Positions 33,909 through 42,875 of a DNA stretch of 64,000 nucleotides are shown here, piece by piece (positions within the stretch are counted from its first letter, which is position 1; each line of letters starts with the position of its first letter). Made by a program: the position numbers and the translations under genes. The DNA is from Candidatus Obscuribacterales bacterium (GTDB lineage Bacteria; Cyanobacteriota; Vampirovibrionia; Obscuribacterales; Obscuribacteraceae), in assembly GCA_019747875.1 (NCBI GenBank), contig JAIEQI010000062.1, positions 78,972 through 142,971 of the forward strand, in the 5' to 3' direction. The notes below the pieces were generated by a model, which was not told where the DNA came from, made no database searches, and saw nothing but the letters and a program-made list of their open reading frames with translations.

Positions 33909-35078
33909 ATGAATGACAAAGAGATCATCCGCAGCGCGGCGCTAGAGCTTGGGTTTCAACGCGCGGTTGTTGCCAGCTTGGAGCCGATGCAGGCCGAACG
34001 GCTGTTCTTTGAGAAATGGCTCGCACAGGGATACGCGGCCTGTATGGGTTACCTGAGCAGGGATCCGGAAAAGCGCACGAGCCCACAACTTCTTTGTCCT
34101 GAAGCTTATAGCGCCATTGTCTTATTCGCGAGTTATTACACTGAAGCGCCTCCCGATCCTGGACCCGAATACGGAAGAATCGCGCGATATGCAGTAGGCC
34201 AAGACTATCACCTGGTGCTGCCTCAAAAGCTTGCTCTTTTAAAAGCACGCATTGAGACGCTACTAAACAAGCCACTTCTGGGCAAGTATTACACCGACGA
34301 TGTTGAACTCTATGAGCAAGCATTTGCCTCGAAGAGCGGATTAGGTTTTGCCGGCAAAAATACGATGATCATCGGTCCTAAAATGATGGGGTCATATCAT
34401 TTTGTGGCTGAGTTTTTCACAGACCTGCAATTAGAACCTGATGAACCATATAAAGGGACTTGCGGTAACTGCTTCCGATGCGCATCAGCTTGTCCCACAG
34501 AAGCGATTGTCAGCGAAGGGCAAGTCGACTCTCGCCTCTGTATCTCGTTTCTCACAATTGAAAATAAGGGCGGCATCCCAATTTCCTTACGCGAAAAGCT
34601 TGGCTCCTGGGTGTTTGGATGCGACGTCTGCCAGGACGTGTGCCCTTATAATCAGCGACCTCCGATTACAGAATGGAACGAATTTCAACCTTCGTCTGGG
34701 GCTGGGCATTTCATAAAGCTCTACGACATCCTTGACCTTTCAAACAAGAAAGAGTTTTTGAGCTGCTTTGCTAATACCCCACTTTCACGCCCCAAGAGAT
34801 TCGGACTTCAACGCAACGCACTGATAGTACTGGGGAACAGAAGACCGAAAAATGGGGATGAGTTTCTGTCCATGTTTTTGCGCAAATTATCAAAAGAGTT
34901 GGGACAGACTGAGATGAGAAGAGAACAAACCGCAATCTTGTTTGAGCATGCGTGTTGGGCTCTCAGCAGATATCCTGATACAAGAGGTGAAATCAGATCT
35001 GCTGCCGAAAATTACTTTCAAAAGCTAAGCAAGAAAGAAGCAGAACCTCTAAGGGAAGCAATAGAATCATATATGTAG
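33909..35078 (+). CDS. queG: Epoxyqueuosine reductase
   Basis: 389 residues. QueG is the cobalamin- and Fe-S-dependent enzyme that reduces epoxyqueuosine to queuosine in tRNA, the step after QueA. Two ferredoxin-type clusters are visible: CGNCFRCASACP (about 184-195) and CDVCQDVCP (about 239-247), preceded by GFAGKNTMII and RYAVGQDYH motifs of the family. The C-terminal part should carry the HEAT-like repeats that bind tRNA. No Shine-Dalgarno stands out before the ATG at 33909. Confidence 0.95.
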   Translation: MNDKEIIRSAALELGFQRAVVASLEPMQAERLFFEKWLAQGYAACMGYLSRDPEKRTSPQLLCPEAYSAIVLFASYYTEAPPDPGPEYGRIARYAVGQDYHLVLPQKLALLKARIETLLNKPLLGKYYTDDVELYEQAFASKSGLGFAGKNTMIIGPKMMGSYHFVAEFFTDLQLEPDEPYKGTCGNCFRCASACPTEAIVSEGQVDSRLCISFLTIENKGGIPISLREKLGSWVFGCDVCQDVCPYNQRPPITEWNEFQPSSGAGHFIKLYDILDLSNKKEFLSCFANTPLSRPKRFGLQRNALIVLGNRRPKNGDEFLSMFLRKLSKELGQTEMRREQTAILFEHACWALSRYPDTRGEIRSAAENYFQKLSKKEAEPLREAIESYM

Positions 35079-35225
35079 TTTTACCGGCGTGTAATACATG
35101 AAGGTATCGTGCCACGAGTTTTTCGGCGGCAGAGAGCGACAACGAGCTAAGCGGCGGGCAGTACGAAAAAGCTCCATATAGGTGGCATGCGCCGGTATTG
35201 GCGTGCATTACGCAGGCAAAGCGCC

Positions 35226-37445
35226 TTACCGATGGGAACGCGAACTCAGAGCTCGCAGTTTCCTTTTGAGCGTTCGCGCAGTGCTGATCACGGTGGACTG
35301 GTCAGGCCGTTGTTTTTGCAAAAATTGCAGAGCCTGATCGCAATAAGAGCGCGCCATTGGATAGTCCTTCTCAGCTTGATAGAAATAGGCTAGTTGAAGC
35401 TGCGGCGATTGGTCTGCACCAAGCTTAGTATCACCGATTTCGATCTTTTCGATCGCCAATTTCCAGCTTTCAACAGCGAGCTGTTTTTCGCCGATGGCAG
35501 AAAAACCAGTCCCGAGACGGCAAATATTGTTCGATACCATCGAAGTTTGAACCTTCCGGTACATAGCCAGTGCTACCTTATAGTGTTCGAGCGCCTTCTT
35601 AGTATCGCCACTAATTCTATAAATGTCGCCCCGGCAGACCTCCAGAAGCACATCTCTGTGCAGCTGGTCATCCTCTCTTAGTTCCTCGATAATTTTCTGT
35701 GCCTTGTCGGTTAATCCTAAGGCTTGATTGGTCCTTCCAGCATTTGCCAAATCGTCAGCCCAACCGATAAGCCAACCGATTGCGTGACTACTCAAATAGG
35801 TCTTACCTTGTGCAGCCTTTAAGATGCCTGGAATCTCGGACATCGCCAGATCGATCTTCTTGTCGCGAAAATACACTTCCGATAAGGCATACCTTAGTTC
35901 TGTCGCGAACGACTCGTTTTCCTTCCCGGCTTCCTTCATGTTAGTTAGGGCATTATTGAAGTACATCGCCGCCTTTTTGTAATCGCCGGCACTCCTTTCA
36001 CCATGACCAAACTCAAAGTTAACACCGGCAATCTTCTCCTTCCGAAGAGAGGGAGAACCCACTTTGTGGAAGTACGCCGAGGCCTCATTCAGATTATCGC
36101 GCCAGCCCGGCTTCCCTAAGTCTCGCTGCCTTGCCGCAAGATTTCTGTAAGCATCACCGACTAATTCACTTGAATAGCGATCTTGGCTGTGTGTTGATGC
36201 AATGCTCAGGGCTTGCTGCGCATAGGCAATGGCCGTCTCATAATTCCCCAATGAATATTCCGAAGCCGCAAGAATGTCGCAAGCCTTTACTTGGGCTTGC
36301 CAATAGCCCGGTTCAAGGAAGTCCAGAAGTATAGATTTTGCATACTTGACCCTCTCAGGTCCCTTCTTGCCTTCCAGATTATGAAGGACTCTCTCTAGCT
36401 TGGGTTTTGGAATTACAGCATCTGAGTCAGAACCGATCGATTTTCTTTGTGTACTCTTCAAGTAGAGAGTCAATAAACCGGTACTCAAAAGAATCAATGT
36501 AAAAATGAGGATCGGCGATATCTTCCTATTCTGACTGTGTGTTTTGGGGGCGCTTACTATCTTTTGCGATTCGCCAAGTTCAATCTCGCGTGCAGAGGAT
36601 GCAAGCGCGCTTCGCATTTCCTCAGCCGTCTGAAAACGTTGCGCTGGATCCTTCTGCAGTCCCTTTGATATGAACACTCCCAGAGATGGCGGCAGCTCAT
36701 GCAAATCGGGCACAGGGTCATTCATCTGCTTGTACATGGTATCAAAATCGCTGCTTCCCTCAAACGGCAAGCGCCCATACAACGATTCAAACATAACGCA
36801 GGAGATAGCATACAGATCCGCACGCCTATCAATTGCTTGTGCTTTGCACTGCTCAGGACTCATGTATGCAGCCGTTCCAATTGATTTAGTCTGTGTAAGA
36901 GATACAGATCCGCTGATGTCTTGAAATACTTTCGCGATACCGAAATCACTCAGCTTCACTCCGACAATGCGCTCATCAACTACCGCACAAAGGATGTTAT
37001 CTGGCTTTAAGTCCCGGTGCAAAACTGAATGCTCGTGCAAGTACTCTAATGCACTCAATGTTTGATCAAAAACGTTCAGAAACTCTTTTATAGAGAGCTG
37101 TTTTTTCTCTTTCAGATAATTAGATAAAGAGCAACCTTCAACATACTCCAACGCCATGCAGTTCCGTCCGTCATCCAATATCCCAAAAGCGAACGTTTTT
37201 ACGATATTTGGATGATCGAGCGAAGCAATAATTTGAGCTTCTCTTTTAAATCGAGCAGCGGTAGTTTCATCGCTAGCTATCGAGAAAACCTTCAGCGCCA
37301 CGATGCGATTGAGGTGAACATCCTCAGCTTTATATAGAGTTGCTTGGGCGCCTTGCCCAATGCAGTCCCCCACCCTATAGCGTCCCAAAAGAAGCTTACC
37401 GGTAGAAATACTTAATTCAAGCTCGGATATCTGATGTTCAGCCAC
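35226..37445 (-). CDS. Ser/Thr protein kinase with TPR sensor region
   Basis: 739 residues. Kinase domain at about 20-285 with GQGAQATLYK, VALKVF, HRDLKPDN, DFG and SPEQCKA, all catalytic residues intact. One membrane helix follows (about 308-328, ISPILIFTLILLSTGLLTLYL). The remaining 400 residues are TPR-like helical repeats that would lie outside the cytoplasm (GNYETAIAYAQQAL, GDYKKAAMYFNNAL, GDTKKALEHYKVAL). The same logic as the kinase at 22472 but without an RDD domain. Isolated gene, divergent from the next one. Confidence 0.9.
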   Translation of the reverse strand: MAEHQISELELSISTGKLLLGRYRVGDCIGQGAQATLYKAEDVHLNRIVALKVFSIASDETTAARFKREAQIIASLDHPNIVKTFAFGILDDGRNCMALEYVEGCSLSNYLKEKKQLSIKEFLNVFDQTLSALEYLHEHSVLHRDLKPDNILCAVVDERIVGVKLSDFGIAKVFQDISGSVSLTQTKSIGTAAYMSPEQCKAQAIDRRADLYAISCVMFESLYGRLPFEGSSDFDTMYKQMNDPVPDLHELPPSLGVFISKGLQKDPAQRFQTAEEMRSALASSAREIELGESQKIVSAPKTHSQNRKISPILIFTLILLSTGLLTLYLKSTQRKSIGSDSDAVIPKPKLERVLHNLEGKKGPERVKYAKSILLDFLEPGYWQAQVKACDILAASEYSLGNYETAIAYAQQALSIASTHSQDRYSSELVGDAYRNLAARQRDLGKPGWRDNLNEASAYFHKVGSPSLRKEKIAGVNFEFGHGERSAGDYKKAAMYFNNALTNMKEAGKENESFATELRYALSEVYFRDKKIDLAMSEIPGILKAAQGKTYLSSHAIGWLIGWADDLANAGRTNQALGLTDKAQKIIEELREDDQLHRDVLLEVCRGDIYRISGDTKKALEHYKVALAMYRKVQTSMVSNNICRLGTGFSAIGEKQLAVESWKLAIEKIEIGDTKLGADQSPQLQLAYFYQAEKDYPMARSYCDQALQFLQKQRPDQSTVISTARTLKRKLRALSSRSHR

Positions 37446-37568
37446 AGTACTTTGATCATCGAATATAGAGCTTATTCCCGCACTTAAAGATCGGAAACTT
37501 TAATTGGCAAAATCGATATCTTTCGATAAGTCCGGGGCAATTACCTCTCTAACCAAAAGGAAATCAAA

Positions 37569-38093
37569 ATGGCTGCCAAATTGCTTTTTCTCATTCTATT
37601 AGTCGGCGGGCTGTTCTGGGCCTATCAGACGGGCATTCTAGACAGTTTAAGTTCAGGAAATCGGCCCAAGGTGGGGAAGGAAGTAAAACTATGCAATCCA
37701 ATTAAAGGTGCTAAGGTAACAGTAGCCGCAGACATTCCAACGATCAGCAGAGCTATTGATTCGCATCTAGGGAGCGAATCAGACAAACTAGCCGGAGCAA
37801 TGGGGATTGCTGCGCTCTATCACAACGGTGATCTTGTTAAACTGGCAGCCAATACTAAAGCTAGAGTAGCCGGAGTTGAGACGGTCACTGTTCATTCCAT
37901 GCCCTTTCAGGTGGTTAAAGTCAAGATCTTGTCGGGGAGCAATAAAGGCGGTGTCGGCTGGGTTGAGCGCGACAATGTTATCGATACGCCGATGCACGAA
38001 CTCTTTCAAAGCATGTGTTCGACCACTGGGTCGGGCAGCAGAAGAGCCAGAGATATAGGAGGTTCGATAATACCGCTTAGTAGCGGTGAGTAG
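37569..38093 (+). CDS. Membrane-anchored SH3-like protein
   Basis: 174 residues. N-terminal hydrophobic helix (about 3-20) and an extracytoplasmic part with two Cys. Residues about 92-140 (GDLVKLAANTKARVAG ... GVGWVERDNV) have the spacing of a bacterial SH3-like beta barrel. No catalytic domain. The ATG is preceded by AAAAGGAAATCAAA. Role unknown; SH3-like domains often bind peptidoglycan. Confidence 0.6.
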   Translation: MAAKLLFLILLVGGLFWAYQTGILDSLSSGNRPKVGKEVKLCNPIKGAKVTVAADIPTISRAIDSHLGSESDKLAGAMGIAALYHNGDLVKLAANTKARVAGVETVTVHSMPFQVVKVKILSGSNKGGVGWVERDNVIDTPMHELFQSMCSTTGSGSRRARDIGGSIIPLSSGE

Positions 38094-38099
38094 CAGCTG

Positions 38100-38918
38100 C
38101 TACAGGCCCGCGGTAAGACCACCGTCAATCGGTATGATGGCGCCGGAAACATACTTCGCATCTTCCGAAAAGAGAAATGCCACCACGGACGCCACCTCAT
38201 CAGGAAGCCCGACTCTCAACATTGGAATATTTGCGTCCACGAATTCCTGTAACGCTTGTGCTCCCGAGATACCGTGTGCAGCACCGACCTCTGCATTGAA
38301 ACGTTCGCACAAGGGAGTTTTGATACAACCGGGGCAGATGCAGTTTGTTCTTATGTTGTATTGGCCATAATCCAAGGCCATGGACCTGGTTAAATGAACG
38401 ATTCCGGCCTTCGATGAGCTATACGCAGCATTCATTCTGATACCGCGGAGCCCAGCATCTGAAGCGTTGTTTACGATAACGCCACCACCGACTTCACGCA
38501 AATGTGGCATAACCGCTTTGCTCATCAGAAATGTGCCTTTCATATTCACATCGAAAACCGCATCCCAATCAGCTTCGTTTGTTTGTTCAAGCGCAGATAC
38601 GAATTCGACACCGGCATTATTGAACAGAAAATCGATTCTACCGAATGAATTTTTTGCCAACCATACGAAGCGCTCTACATCCTCGGCCGCCGCAATACTT
38701 CCCTTTACGGTAATCAAACGGGATTCTTCATCTGCGCTTCGAGTCGCATCGGCATTCCCTGAAAGACGATCAAACTCCGCTGCAAGCGTTCGCAAACCGT
38801 TTTCATCTACGTCAAGACAAGCAACCATGCAGTCTTCTGCGAGCAAGCGTAGTGCTGTTGCCCGCCCTATACCGGAGGCTGCACCCGTTATTAAGGCAGA
38901 CTGTCCTTTGAAACGCAT
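38100..38918 (-). CDS. Short-chain dehydrogenase/reductase
   Basis: 272 residues, classical SDR. Cofactor motif TGAASGIG near the N-terminus, an acidic residue in CLDVDENG suggesting NAD preference, NNAG near residue 100, catalytic YSSSK and the C-terminal IPIDGGLTAG of FabG-like members. Substrate unknown. It ends the leftward secD-secF-MshEN-SDR series, 15 nt after the previous gene. Confidence 0.88.
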   Translation of the reverse strand: MRFKGQSALITGAASGIGRATALRLLAEDCMVACLDVDENGLRTLAAEFDRLSGNADATRSADEESRLITVKGSIAAAEDVERFVWLAKNSFGRIDFLFNNAGVEFVSALEQTNEADWDAVFDVNMKGTFLMSKAVMPHLREVGGGVIVNNASDAGLRGIRMNAAYSSSKAGIVHLTRSMALDYGQYNIRTNCICPGCIKTPLCERFNAEVGAAHGISGAQALQEFVDANIPMLRVGLPDEVASVVAFLFSEDAKYVSGAIIPIDGGLTAGL

Positions 38919-38933
38919 TGATAAATAATCGCG

Positions 38934-39236
38934 CTAGTCTTTGTTCTTCTGTTTGAGCGAATTGATGGAATGTTCGCTGGTTTCCACCGCTCGTTTCTGC
39001 TTATCCAACGCTTGCAATATCTCGTCGAGAGTCAGCATTTTCTTTTCAACAATGATTTCGCCAAGGTGTTTAGTTGTGTTCTCTTGAGCGGTCAAGACTT
39101 CTTCCAACTGCCCTAAAGTGAGCTTGCCTTGACGAACGAGCAACTCCCCAATGCGCTCATGACGCACCAGATAGCTCCATTTTTGTTCGTCCGACCACTT
39201 TTCGGTCGATCCCACTGACAAATCTTCTGAACTCAT
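38934..39236 (-). CDS. Stand-alone MshEN-like domain protein
   Basis: 100 residues. RIGELLVRQGKLTLGQLEEVL and LGEIIVEKKMLTLDEILQAL are two copies of the MshEN/GspE N-terminal motif ((R)(L)GE(L)L(V)xxGxL(T)xxQLxxAL). In type II secretion and type IV pilus ATPases this module binds c-di-GMP or a partner. Here it is alone, 48 nt after secF in the same direction. Confidence 0.7.
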   Translation of the reverse strand: MSSEDLSVGSTEKWSDEQKWSYLVRHERIGELLVRQGKLTLGQLEEVLTAQENTTKHLGEIIVEKKMLTLDEILQALDKQKRAVETSEHSINSLKQKNKD

Positions 39237-39284
39237 GCCTCTTAAGATCCACTCCTTGCCGAGAACTTACCTATTATAGGCCGT

Positions 39285-40259
39285 TCAGGCACTGGCCTGT
39301 TTAGCCTGTTTCTGTTTTGACTGGAATTCTCTCCACCAGACAAGGACACAACTGGCATTAAAGATGGACGAATAGGTACCAGAAATAATGCCGATAAGCA
39401 TGGCCAGCACGAATTCTCGGGTCGTCGTCCCACCGAGGAAGTAAAGCGCTGTCAAAGTAATAATAACTGTTAAGGATGTGTATAGTGAACGGGCGAGCGT
39501 CTGATTGACGCTATCGTTTGCGATATCGCCAAAAGACTTCCTGTATTCGCGCCCATCCTTGTCGACTGCTTTACTACCTAGATACTTGATGTTCTCTCTG
39601 ACACGATCAAAGACCACAATTGTGTCGTGCACAGAGAAACCGATAACTGTCAGAACCGCACTTATGAAAAGGCTGTCGACTTCGGTCCCCATCAGCAATC
39701 CCATAATGGCGAAAATCCCCACGAGAACGAACACGTCATGGAGTAATGCAATAATCGCACAGACAGCGAAGTCGAATTGGAAGCGCATCTTGATGTAAAG
39801 AACCATCGCTCCAAACGTCAAGAAAAGAGCAAGCAATCCATTCTGCAAAAGCTCGGGACCTACGACACCGCTCACTTTGTCTTGAGACAAGAGATTGAAT
39901 TCTCCGAGTTTTTCACGGAGTTTTGCGCCGAGCTTTTTCTTGAGAGCTTCGTCTTGTTTTTCGTCAGCAAGAGCTTTGGTACGCATTACCATGACCTTGC
40001 GTCCGCTCAATTCAGCTTCTTGCACCTGGGATCCGTGCAAGGTCTCCTCGACGACAGCCCTTACATCTTCCAACTTTACGTTCGGCGCAAATTCATACTG
40101 GAGGATTGAACCGCCAGTGAAATCAATTCCCGGTTTCAACGGCGACTTGAATTCGTACAAACACATGGCGATACCGATGATGCCTGGAATCGTGATAGCA
40201 AGGGAAATACCGATCCAGATATTTCTGTATTTGACTATGTCCACATGGGGTAACTTCAT
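39285..40259 (-). CDS. secF: Protein translocase subunit SecF
   Basis: 324 residues with six membrane segments. Motifs: GIDFTGGSILQYEF after the first helix, VSGVVGPELLQNG, and the RND-type helical core ALLHDVFVLVGIFAIMG and FSVHDTIVVFDRVREN. With SecD it uses the proton gradient to drive late steps of Sec export. Separated from secD by 97 bp that contain a dispersed repeat. Confidence 0.95.
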   Translation of the reverse strand: MKLPHVDIVKYRNIWIGISLAITIPGIIGIAMCLYEFKSPLKPGIDFTGGSILQYEFAPNVKLEDVRAVVEETLHGSQVQEAELSGRKVMVMRTKALADEKQDEALKKKLGAKLREKLGEFNLLSQDKVSGVVGPELLQNGLLALFLTFGAMVLYIKMRFQFDFAVCAIIALLHDVFVLVGIFAIMGLLMGTEVDSLFISAVLTVIGFSVHDTIVVFDRVRENIKYLGSKAVDKDGREYRKSFGDIANDSVNQTLARSLYTSLTVIITLTALYFLGGTTTREFVLAMLIGIISGTYSSIFNASCVLVWWREFQSKQKQAKQASA

Positions 40260-40306
40260 TCTCGCAGAATCCTTTTTGCGCTTATATTGTTTCGGGCTTC
40301 ATTTGA

Positions 40307-40353
40307 AAAACGCTTCCGAGTATCGCGGGCTATCGCCCTCTCAACTCCTCCGC
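40307..40353. repeat. Dispersed repeat copy between secD and secF
   Basis: On the minus strand it reads GCGGAGGAGTTGAGAGGGCG, then ATAGCCC and a GGAAGCGTTTT end, matching the core of the 15996-16190 units. It starts 4 nt after the secD stop codon. Confidence 0.75.
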
Positions 40354-40356
40354 GAG

Positions 40357-41898
40357 CTATTTGGCGTCGGCTGTCGCTTTCGTTTGGCTTGATCTCTTTT
40401 GATGCGTCACACCGAAAAGTGGTACGCTCTTTGGTATCAAGTGCATGAGAACACGGGTGGCTGTAACGGCGGAGAACAGTGATACGGCAACACCGATCGC
40501 CAGCGTCACAGCGAAACCCTTAACGATTGATGTTCCGAAGATCATCAAAACGCCGCAAGCAATTAAACTGTTCATGTTGCTATCGAAGATGGATGGGAAT
40601 GCACGCTTGAAACCCTCTTCAATAGACATATACAGATTTTTTCCTGATGCCAATTCTTCCTTTGTTCGCTCAAAGATAAGGATGTTGGCGTCCACCGCCA
40701 TACCAATTGAGAGGATGAAACCGGCAATACCAGCCAGTGTCAACGTGACAGGCACTGCGCGGAATATCGCAAGCGTTGTGATCGTATAGAGAACAAGGGC
40801 TACGTCTGCAACTAGCCCGGGAACTCCGTAAATCAGAAGCATGAATACCATAACGCAAGCAATGCCGACGACACCGGCAATCAAACTCTTCTCTATTGAG
40901 TCTTGACCAAGCGTGGCACCAACGGTACGCTCTTCCAAGATCACGACCTTTGTCGGAAGCGAACCGGCGTTCAGTTTGAGAGCAAGGTCAATTGCTTGTT
41001 CTTTGGTGAAGCTTCCTGTGATTTCACCACTGCCACCATGAATAGGTTCTTTGACATTGATGCCGCGATACTCATTCAACGGCAGCGGACGTCCATCGGG
41101 ACCACGCTCGGTTGGTGCACCGTCTAAGAAGATACCGATGCTTCTTCCAACCAGCCTTGTGGTTAGGTCACCGAATTTGGTGGCACCGTCAGGTTTGAAT
41201 TCAAACAAAATTCTCCAGCTCTGACCGCCAGCTAGCGGAATAGCTTGAGCGTGTTTGAAGTCAGCACCAGTAATGCCGACGTCTTTCCACTGGAAAGCAC
41301 CATCTGGTCCCAAGAGCGGGCGTCCATCAGCGTCATATACCAGCTCTTTGAATTCGAGGAGAGCAGTCGTACCAATGCGATCCTTTGCTTCTTGTGGATC
41401 TTTTACACCGGGCAATTCAACAATAAGGCGGTCCCGTCCGGTTCTCTGCACTACGGTTTCAGAAACGCCCAAGGAATTTACGCGATTATTGATGACGGTC
41501 TCCACACCCTTCATTACCTCAGGTGTGATTTCCGGAACCAACTTACTGGGCTGGGCTTGCAAAAGGAGTTGGCTACCACCTCTAAGATCAAGGCCCAACT
41601 TCAAATTACTGACGATGACATAATTTTGGAAGTGACCCAAAATCTGCATGTTATTTGCATAGGCGGCTTCATCTTGAAGCTCTTTCGTCATGTCCTCGTG
41701 CTGGAACTGATTCATCTTGTGCCAGTCCGGAAGTTTCTCCAGCCGTTGGTTGATGTCGCTGGCCAAATCCATGGGCTTGAGAGCCGCTATTCTTTGCAGC
41801 TCTTTCAGCCGCGATTCAGGAATTACTTGGAATAGAGTGCACAAAGACCAAGTAAGCACTCCCAGGACCATAATCAATTTCCAGTGCTTTGCGAACAT
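40357..41898 (-). CDS. secD: Protein translocase subunit SecD
   Basis: 513 residues. N-terminal helix (about 8-26), the GLDLRGGSQLLLQ motif, a periplasmic P1 region (VNSLGVSETVVQRTGRDRLIVELPGV), and a C-terminal five-helix core with SIGMAVDANILIFERTKEEL. Partner of SecF in proton-driven Sec export. First gene of the leftward operon. Confidence 0.96.
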   Translation of the reverse strand: MFAKHWKLIMVLGVLTWSLCTLFQVIPESRLKELQRIAALKPMDLASDINQRLEKLPDWHKMNQFQHEDMTKELQDEAAYANNMQILGHFQNYVIVSNLKLGLDLRGGSQLLLQAQPSKLVPEITPEVMKGVETVINNRVNSLGVSETVVQRTGRDRLIVELPGVKDPQEAKDRIGTTALLEFKELVYDADGRPLLGPDGAFQWKDVGITGADFKHAQAIPLAGGQSWRILFEFKPDGATKFGDLTTRLVGRSIGIFLDGAPTERGPDGRPLPLNEYRGINVKEPIHGGSGEITGSFTKEQAIDLALKLNAGSLPTKVVILEERTVGATLGQDSIEKSLIAGVVGIACVMVFMLLIYGVPGLVADVALVLYTITTLAIFRAVPVTLTLAGIAGFILSIGMAVDANILIFERTKEELASGKNLYMSIEEGFKRAFPSIFDSNMNSLIACGVLMIFGTSIVKGFAVTLAIGVAVSLFSAVTATRVLMHLIPKSVPLFGVTHQKRSSQTKATADAK

Positions 41899-42235
41899 TT
41901 TTATACTCTTGCAAGGACGGACAATCGGACAATTCTATCTTAGTAACGGCTGCAGGGACTGCAACTCTATTAATACTAGTCTGCCATGAGTGCTATTCAT
42001 GGCTTGCTTGGCACCCGTAAAAACTTAAGAATGCAAAGAGCTTCCAAGAACAAGCAAAGAAGATCGCAAATAGAGAGCAGCAGTGATGGGGGGTCGCGGG
42101 GAGCACAAACATAGAATCCGGAAGGATTAGACAATCGAATGTGCTGCTGGGTTCCCGAGACTGCTATTCAGCATCCATATATTTAAGGAATCAGGTCACC
42201 GATCGCGAGGCATCACAGATCGCGTTTTGCGAATC

Positions 42236-42354
42236 CCGCGGAGATTCGGTCGTGCGGAGATCGCAGTCATGCATAGATCGCAGTCTTGCGTAGATTTGGT
42301 CCGTAGGCAGCGCAGAGACCGATGCAGCGCAGAGACCGTATGGAGCGCAGACGT
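42236..42354. repeat. Degenerate 17-bp tandem array
   Basis: About seven units in register: for example TGCGGAGATCGCAGTCA (42253), TGCATAGATCGCAGTCT (42270), TAGGCAGCGCAGAGACC (42304), GATGCAGCGCAGAGACC (42321), GTATGGAGCGCAGACGT (42338). The last unit runs into the left arm of the 32-bp inverted repeat. Confidence 0.65.
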
Positions 42355-42594
42355 CCCGTCCGCCCATAGCCTTACAGGGTGATTCGCTTAGAACTGTCGG
42401 GATGCTACAGTCCGAGCGCTCTGCGGAGCGATCCCAAGAGTTCTTTAAAGGAAAGTTCAAGCACTCCAATCCATTTATGTTCGATCTGATGAGAGAAAAC
42501 CATGCTCTTGCTCTTTCGCAGAACCTTTGAGAGGAGCGGACAAGATGTCCGCTGCCCATACTTATGGGCGGACGGGACGTCCGCGCTCCATACG
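42337..42594. mobile_element. MITE-like element with 32-bp inverted ends
   Basis: Left arm 42337-42368 and right arm 42563-42594 are inverted copies with 31 of 32 positions equal. The right end also has hairpins AGCGGACA-AGA-TGTCCGCT (42535-42553), GCCCATA-CT-TATGGGC (42554-42569) and GCGGACG-GGA-CGTCCGC (42568-42584), all perfect. No ORF inside. Target duplications were not identified, so mobility is inferred. Confidence 0.55.
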
Positions 42595-42709
42595 AAAAGG
42601 GTTTTCAAGACAACCTTCAAAGCCGTTTAATGTAGTCCTACTGAAAACGAAAGAAAAGTACGCAACAAAATTAGCTGTGGGCCATAATGAACTACACTTA
42701 GCTAGATTT

Positions 42710-42754
42710 AACCGCGAGAGGCGCCTGCAAAACGCGGTTTGATTAAGCGCCTCT
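42710..42754 (+). promoter_or_regulatory. Interleaved stems upstream of the RND operon
   Basis: AACCGCG (42710-42716) pairs with CGCGGTT (42733-42739), and AGAGGCGC (42717-42724) pairs with GCGCCTCT (42747-42754). The stems cross, so they are either alternative structures or a pseudoknot. With no linker between the two 5' arms, a mutually exclusive switch is more plausible. Lies about 120 nt before the adaptor gene. Confidence 0.45.
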
Positions 42755-42875
42755 GAAACAATCGGTTGCAAAGAAACGCGAGCGCCCCCATAATGACATC
42801 TAGCTCCCCACAGCTATTTTCGTATTCGCGTTGATTGGGCAATCGAAAATCAAGCACTGTAGGAGTAACTTTCGC

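Larger units (their letters stand above)
41899..42875. other. Gene-free, repeat- and hairpin-rich region
   Basis: No convincing gene on either strand. It holds a degenerate 17-bp periodic array (42236-42354), a 32-bp inverted repeat 194 bp apart (42337-42368 and 42563-42594), three adjacent perfect hairpins (42535-42584) and two interleaved stems (42710-42754) in what should be the leader of the RND operon. Confidence 0.7.

Noticed and set aside
42191..42771. Several ORFs in the region upstream of the RND operon
   Set aside because: They run across the 17-bp array, the inverted repeat and hairpins, and their translations are repeat-derived and Arg/Ser-rich with no start signals.
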